Assembly: GCA_018882625.1 (NCBI GenBank)
Contig: VERO01000074.1
Span: 1 to 9,466, forward strand
Direction: 5' to 3'
DNA length: 9,466 nt
Origin: Phycisphaerales bacterium
GTDB taxonomy: Bacteria; Planctomycetota; Phycisphaerae; Phycisphaerales; SM1A02
Shown: in pieces, positions 5,589 to 9,466 of the stretch
Layout: each line of letters opens with the position of its first letter
Position numbering within the stretch: position 1 is the first letter of the stretch
Notes under the pieces: model-generated
Seen by the model: only the letters and a program-made list of their open reading frames with translations
Told to the model about the DNA's origin: nothing
The model's database searches: none
Made by a program: the position numbers and the translations under genes

Positions 5589-7221
5589 ATGTACGCGAGG
5601 CTCCTCTCCAACCGCTACCTCACCAGCCGGCTGATCCCGCTCATCGCGATCGGCGCAGTGGCACTCTGCGTGGCGATGGTGGTGACGGTGGTGAGCGTCA
5701 TGACCGGATTCCTCGACCTCCTGCGCGGTGCCGGCCGGTCCATCGTCGGTGACGTGATCGTCTCATCCGGCATTGGCGGCATGCCGCACTACGACGAGCT
5801 CATCGCGCGCATCGATGCGCTTCCCGAGTGCCACAAGGCGACCCCCGTGATCGACACCTTCGGGCTCCTGCGCATGCCCTACCCGCGCGGACCCGAGAAG
5901 GAGATCGTCACCACGCAGGTGTGGGCGATCGAGCCCCTCAGTTTCGCCGAGGTGACCGAGTACGCCGACAACCTCTACTGGCGGCGCCCAGTCGATGACG
6001 CCGCACGCGCCGCGATGCAGCCCGATGACCCGCGCCTGGACATCAACCCAGCGTGGCTGCAGGACGGCTTCACGCTGGTCGAATCCGCGACGGGCCGGCC
6101 CGGAGTGGCCATCGGCATGCACGTCTCCGTCGCGAACGAGCGTCAGAGCGATGGCTCGTACAGGCCGCGCTACGGTTGGTCGATGCCTGGACGGGATGTC
6201 ACCCTGACGCTCGTGCCGGTCAGCTCGCGGGGCAAGATCGCCGAACCGCGCGAGGAGGCGTTCCCGATCGTCAACGAAGTGCAGTCCGGCGTCTACGAGG
6301 TCGACAAGAACCGCATCTTCGCGCCCCTTGCGGTCGTGCAGCGCATGCTGCGCATGGACCGCGCGCCGCTCTACGACATCACCGCGGACCCGGGACCTGA
6401 CGGACAGCTGCCCGTCATCGGCGAGACTCCGGCGCGCGTCACCAAGATCCTCGCGCGCGCGAAGCCGGGCGTGACTCCAGCGGCGCTTCGCGATGCGATC
6501 GAGCGCACCTACCGGGAGTTCTCGCTTGAGGTGGACGCCAACCGCTCGCTCACCACCAAGATGCCGCAGATCGTGTCGGTGCTGACCTGGGAGCAGCAGC
6601 TGCGCGACCTCATCGCGCCGGTGCAGAAGGAGCGCGAGATGATGCGCATCCTGTTCTCGCTGATCTACATCGTGTGCGCCGGCCTGATCCTGTCGATCTT
6701 CTGGGCGATCGTGATCGAGAAGACCCGCGACATCGGGATCCTCCGCAGCGTGGGCGCATCGCGCCGCGGCATCCTGTGGATCTTCCTGCGCTACGGGCTC
6801 GTGATCGGCATCTTCGGCAGCGCGATCGGCGTCGCGCTCGCGTGGCTGATCGTCACGCGCATCAACGACATTCACTCGGCCATCGGGTCGGATGCGCCGG
6901 CGGCGGTGTGGATCGGCACGTACGCCCTCGCGGCCGGCGCCCTGTGCGGAGTGGTGTGGCAGGCCGTGCGCGGGCGGCTGCTCCCGCTGCTGCTGTGGAC
7001 GCTGGCGACGCTGATCTTCATGGTCGCAGGCACAGGGCTGCTGTTCCACCGCGGGACGCTGATCTGGGATCCGTCGGTCTACTACTTCAGCCGCATCCCG
7101 AGTCAGGTGGACTGGTGGACGGCCGGCCTCACGGTGATCGGGGCGGTCGTCTTCAGCGTGATCGGAGCCGCCATTCCGGCAGCGCGCGCAGCCGACACTG
7201 ACCCTGTGGAGGCGCTGCGCT

Positions 7222-7229
<8 letters not shown>
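5589..7229 (+). CDS. LolC/LolE-family lipoprotein-releasing ABC permease
   Basis: This 546-residue inner-membrane subunit would extract lipoproteins from the membrane with the ATPase encoded next. It has the Lol/MacB layout: TM1 (about 16-38), a large periplasmic domain (about 39-351), TM2 (352-376), the coupling motif EKTRDIGILRSVGASRRGI (377-395), TM3 (396-422) and a last TM (509-532). It ends in ARAADTDPVEALRYG, the typical family C-terminus. WDPSVYYFSRIPSQVDW (493-509) matches the LolC/E sequence before the last TM. LolC and LolE have about 400 residues. The extra length lies in the periplasmic domain and in two added hydrophobic segments (about 441-458 and 463-486). Only one permease gene is present, so a homodimer (LolF-like) is likely. 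A related macrolide/lipid exporter is the alternative. It begins 15 nt after nnrE. Confidence 0.88.
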
Positions 7230-7905
<676 letters not shown>

Positions 7906-8107
7906 GATTTGCAGTGGTTTATGCGTCGATCGAGCCGCCCGCAGTCGCTGGCCAATCATGCCTGCTCCGCACCCGATGCCGTCAAGATGAGGGAACTGGG
8001 CTGGTTTCCTTGAAGTCCCGCAGCAGATATCCGACAGTTATGGCGATGGACCTTCCCTACCCTGACCTGAACCAATCACCCGCGCACGTGCGCAGAAGGT
8101 TGGAGAC
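7906..8107. other. intergenic region upstream of the clpC promoter
   Basis: This is part of the 282-bp gap between lolD and clpC, and is less GC-rich than the coding regions. I see no gene, no strong terminator after lolD, no CIRCE element and no convincing sigma-70 promoter. It is where a sigma-54 activator would bind. The only clear symmetry is the palindrome at 8082-8093. Confidence 0.5.
8082..8093. promoter_or_regulatory. 12-bp perfect palindrome upstream of the clpC promoter
   Basis: GCGCACGTGCGC is a perfect palindrome that ends 14 bp before the -24 element. It could be an operator for a dimeric regulator. It is closer to the promoter than usual sigma-54 enhancer sites (roughly 80-150 bp upstream), and palindromes of G and C arise easily in such a genome. 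Confidence 0.3.
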
Positions 8108-8123
8108 TGGCACGGGGATTGCA
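8108..8123 (+). promoter_or_regulatory. sigma-54 (-24/-12) promoter of clpC
   Basis: TGGCAC (8108-8113), five bases (GGGGA) and TTGCA (8119-8123) match the RpoN consensus TGGCACG-N4-TTGCA at every defined position. The invariant GG (8109-8110) and GC (8121-8122) have the required 10-bp spacing. Transcription is predicted to start near 8134, giving a leader of about 54 nt. It lies in a non-coding gap and points toward clpC. Confidence 0.75.
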
Positions 8124-8145
8124 CCCATCGCACAGTTCAGTGTCC

Positions 8146-8173
8146 GGCGCGAGGGATGTGCGCCACAGGTCCC
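8146..8173 (+). promoter_or_regulatory. hairpin in the clpC leader, next to the ribosome binding site
   Basis: Two alternative folds overlap. In one, GGGATGTG (8153-8160) pairs with CACA (8164-8167) and TCCC (8170-8173), leaving a bulged GG. In the other, GGCGC (8146-8150) pairs with GCGCC (8160-8164). The first ends 2 nt before the Shine-Dalgarno sequence and could affect ribosome access. No known RNA regulator is recognised. Confidence 0.3.
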
Positions 8174-8175
8174 CT

Positions 8176-8182
8176 AAGGAGG
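8176..8182 (+). promoter_or_regulatory. perfect Shine-Dalgarno sequence of clpC
   Basis: AAGGAGG, followed by T, is fully complementary to the 16S anti-Shine-Dalgarno end and sits 5 nt before the ATG at 8188. It fixes the clpC start and contrasts with most other genes in the window, which have no recognisable site. Confidence 0.9.
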
Positions 8183-8187
8183 TTCCC

Positions 8188-9466
8188 ATGTTCGAGCGAC
8201 TGACAGATCGTGCCCGCAAGGTGATGGCCCTGGCCAACCAGGAAGCCCAGCGGTTCAACCACGAGTACATCGGCACGGAGCACATCCTGCTTGGCCTCGT
8301 CAAGGAAGGCAGCGGTGTCGGCGCCAACGTGCTCAAGAACCTCGGCATCGACCTGCGCAAGGTGCGCCTTGAGGTCGAGAAGCTCGTGAAGAGCGGACCC
8401 GAGATGGTCACGATGGGCAAGCTGCCGCAGACACCGCGCGCCAAGAAGGTCATCGAGTATGCGATCGAGGAGGCGCGGAACCTCAACCACAACTACGTCG
8501 GCACCGAGCACCTGCTGCTCGGCCTGCTGCGCGAGCAGGATGGCGTGGCCGCTCAGGTGCTCCTCAACCTCGGCCTCAAGCTCGAGGAGGTGCGCGAGGA
8601 GGTCCTCAACCTGCTCGGCGCCGGTGGCGAGCAGGAGGAGAGCAGCGCGCAGCCCCAGTCCGAGTCGCCTTCGGAGCCGGCTGCGGGCGGCGAGCCCGGT
8701 CCCCAGCGCCGCGGCAAGAGCAAGACCCCTGCCCTCGACTCCTTCGGGCGTGACCTCACCGAGCTGGCCCGCAACGGCGAGCTCGATCCCGTGATCGGCC
8801 GTCACGGCGAGATCGAGCGCCTCGTGCAGGTGCTCTGCCGCCGCACGAAGAACAACCCCGTGCTGCTCGGCGAGGCCGGCGTCGGAAAGACGGCGATCGC
8901 GGAGGGTCTCGCGCAGGCGATCGTGAGCCAGGACGTTCCGGACATCCTGCACGACAAGCGGCTGGTGGTGCTCGACCTGGCGGCGATGGTGGCGGGCACG
9001 AAGTACCGCGGCCAGTTCGAGGAGCGCATCAAGGCCGTGATGAACGAGGTGCGCCGCGCCAAGAACATCATCCTCTTCATCGACGAGCTGCACACGCTGG
9101 TGGGCGCCGGCGGCGCCGAGGGCGCGATCGACGCGTCCAACGTCCTCAAGCCCGCCCTCGCCCGCGGCGAGATCCAGTGCGTGGGCGCCACCACCTTCGA
9201 CGAGTACCGCAAGTACATCGAGAAGGACGCGGCGCTGGAGCGGCGCTTCCAGTCGATCCCGGTCGAGCCGCCGAACGGCGAGCAGACCTTCCTGATCCTG
9301 CAGGGCCTGCGCGAGCGCTACGAGAAGCACCACAAGGTCCGCATCACCGACGAGGCCCTGAAGGCCGCGGTGGACCTGTCGGGCCGCTACATCACCGGCC
9401 GCGTGCAGCCGGACAAGTCGATCGACGTGATCGACGAGGCCGGTGCCCGCCTGCGCCTGCGCAGCA
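8188..9466 (+). CDS. clpC: ATP-dependent Clp protease ATPase subunit ClpC (5' part)
   Basis: This Hsp100/AAA+ unfoldase feeds proteins to ClpP. The frame is open to the window end, giving 426 of about 820-850 expected residues. Two N-terminal Clp repeats (about 1-70 and 78-144) share the motif N-H-x-Y-(I/V)-G-T-E-H-(I/L)-L-L-G-L. A linker rich in Glu, Ser and Pro (145-180) follows, then LDSFGRDLTELARNGELDPV and the first AAA+ domain, with Walker A GEAGVGKT (228-235), Walker B IILFIDE (294-300), sensor-like VGATTFDEYRKYIEKD and arginine-finger region ALERRFQ. All visible catalytic residues are intact. The short region between the Clp repeats and the Walker A domain, and MFERLTDRARKVMALANQEA at the start, point to ClpC rather than ClpA or ClpB. 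The M domain and second AAA+ domain lie beyond the window. Expression appears to depend on the sigma-54 promoter upstream. Confidence 0.96.
   Translation, partial: MFERLTDRARKVMALANQEAQRFNHEYIGTEHILLGLVKEGSGVGANVLKNLGIDLRKVRLEVEKLVKSGPEMVTMGKLPQTPRAKKVIEYAIEEARNLNHNYVGTEHLLLGLLREQDGVAAQVLLNLGLKLEEVREEVLNLLGAGGEQEESSAQPQSESPSEPAAGGEPGPQRRGKSKTPALDSFGRDLTELARNGELDPVIGRHGEIERLVQVLCRRTKNNPVLLGEAGVGKTAIAEGLAQAIVSQDVPDILHDKRLVVLDLAAMVAGTKYRGQFEERIKAVMNEVRRAKNIILFIDELHTLVGAGGAEGAIDASNVLKPALARGEIQCVGATTFDEYRKYIEKDAALERRFQSIPVEPPNGEQTFLILQGLRERYEKHHKVRITDEALKAAVDLSGRYITGRVQPDKSIDVIDEAGARLRLRS

Noticed and set aside
8010..8063. Possible sigma-70 promoter (TTGAAG, TATGG or TACCCT) upstream of clpC
   Set aside because: No pair of hexamers has acceptable spacing or match, while the sigma-54 element is a full consensus match.
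7906..8187. CIRCE or HrcA/CtsR heat-shock operator for clpC
   Set aside because: No TTAGCACTC/GAGTGCTAA inverted repeat or CtsR heptad repeat is present.
8137..9333. 398-residue minus-strand frame opposite clpC
   Set aside because: The plus strand encodes unmistakable ClpC, and the antisense frame is a Leu/Ala/Asp/Val-rich shadow.

Overview
The window is a high-GC stretch (about 70% by eye) of an ordinary bacterial chromosome, with no mobile elements, RNA genes or CRISPR. The gene set is an ExbD/TonB pair, a Lol-type lipoprotein transporter, SurE, NnrE and ClpC, which implies a two-membrane bacterium. Several starts have no Shine-Dalgarno sequence. Together these fit a Planctomycetota (Phycisphaerae-like) or similar lineage, but that placement is an inference and no sequence search was possible.

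Layout, left to right. Bases 3-179 are the acidic 3' end of a gene that resembles the DNA gyrase A C-terminus. Bases 201-2632 (+) hold a STAS-domain protein, an ExbD/TolR stator subunit and a TonB-like energy transducer with a very long proline-rich spacer. No ExbB/TolQ channel is in view. Bases 2633-2731 are a convergent intergenic gap with two hairpins, overlapped by an imperfect 48-bp tandem repeat that runs into the surE 3' end. Bases 2732-4766 (-) are a two-gene unit: a membrane GT2 glycosyltransferase followed by surE. NnrE (NAD(P)HX epimerase) diverges from it at 4809-5573 (+), only 42 bp away. Bases 5589-7905 (+) encode a LolC/E-type permease overlapping by 8 bp with a LolD-type ATPase. 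After a 282-bp gap the 5' part of clpC starts at 8188 and runs off the window end.

Two expression modes stand out. Four gene starts (201, 1187, 4766 on the minus strand, 4809) lack a Shine-Dalgarno sequence and have a TANNNT box (TATCCT, TACGAT, TACCCT, TACGAT) exactly 6-7 nt before the start codon. That is the geometry expected of leaderless mRNAs. clpC is the opposite: it has a perfect AAGGAGG ribosome binding site, a short structured leader and a consensus sigma-54 (-24/-12) promoter, TGGCAC-N5-TTGCA. No clearly new multi-gene system was found. The best leads are the leaderless promoter pattern, the sigma-54 control of clpC, the STAS/ExbD/TonB cluster without ExbB, and the divergent promoters packed into 42 bp.
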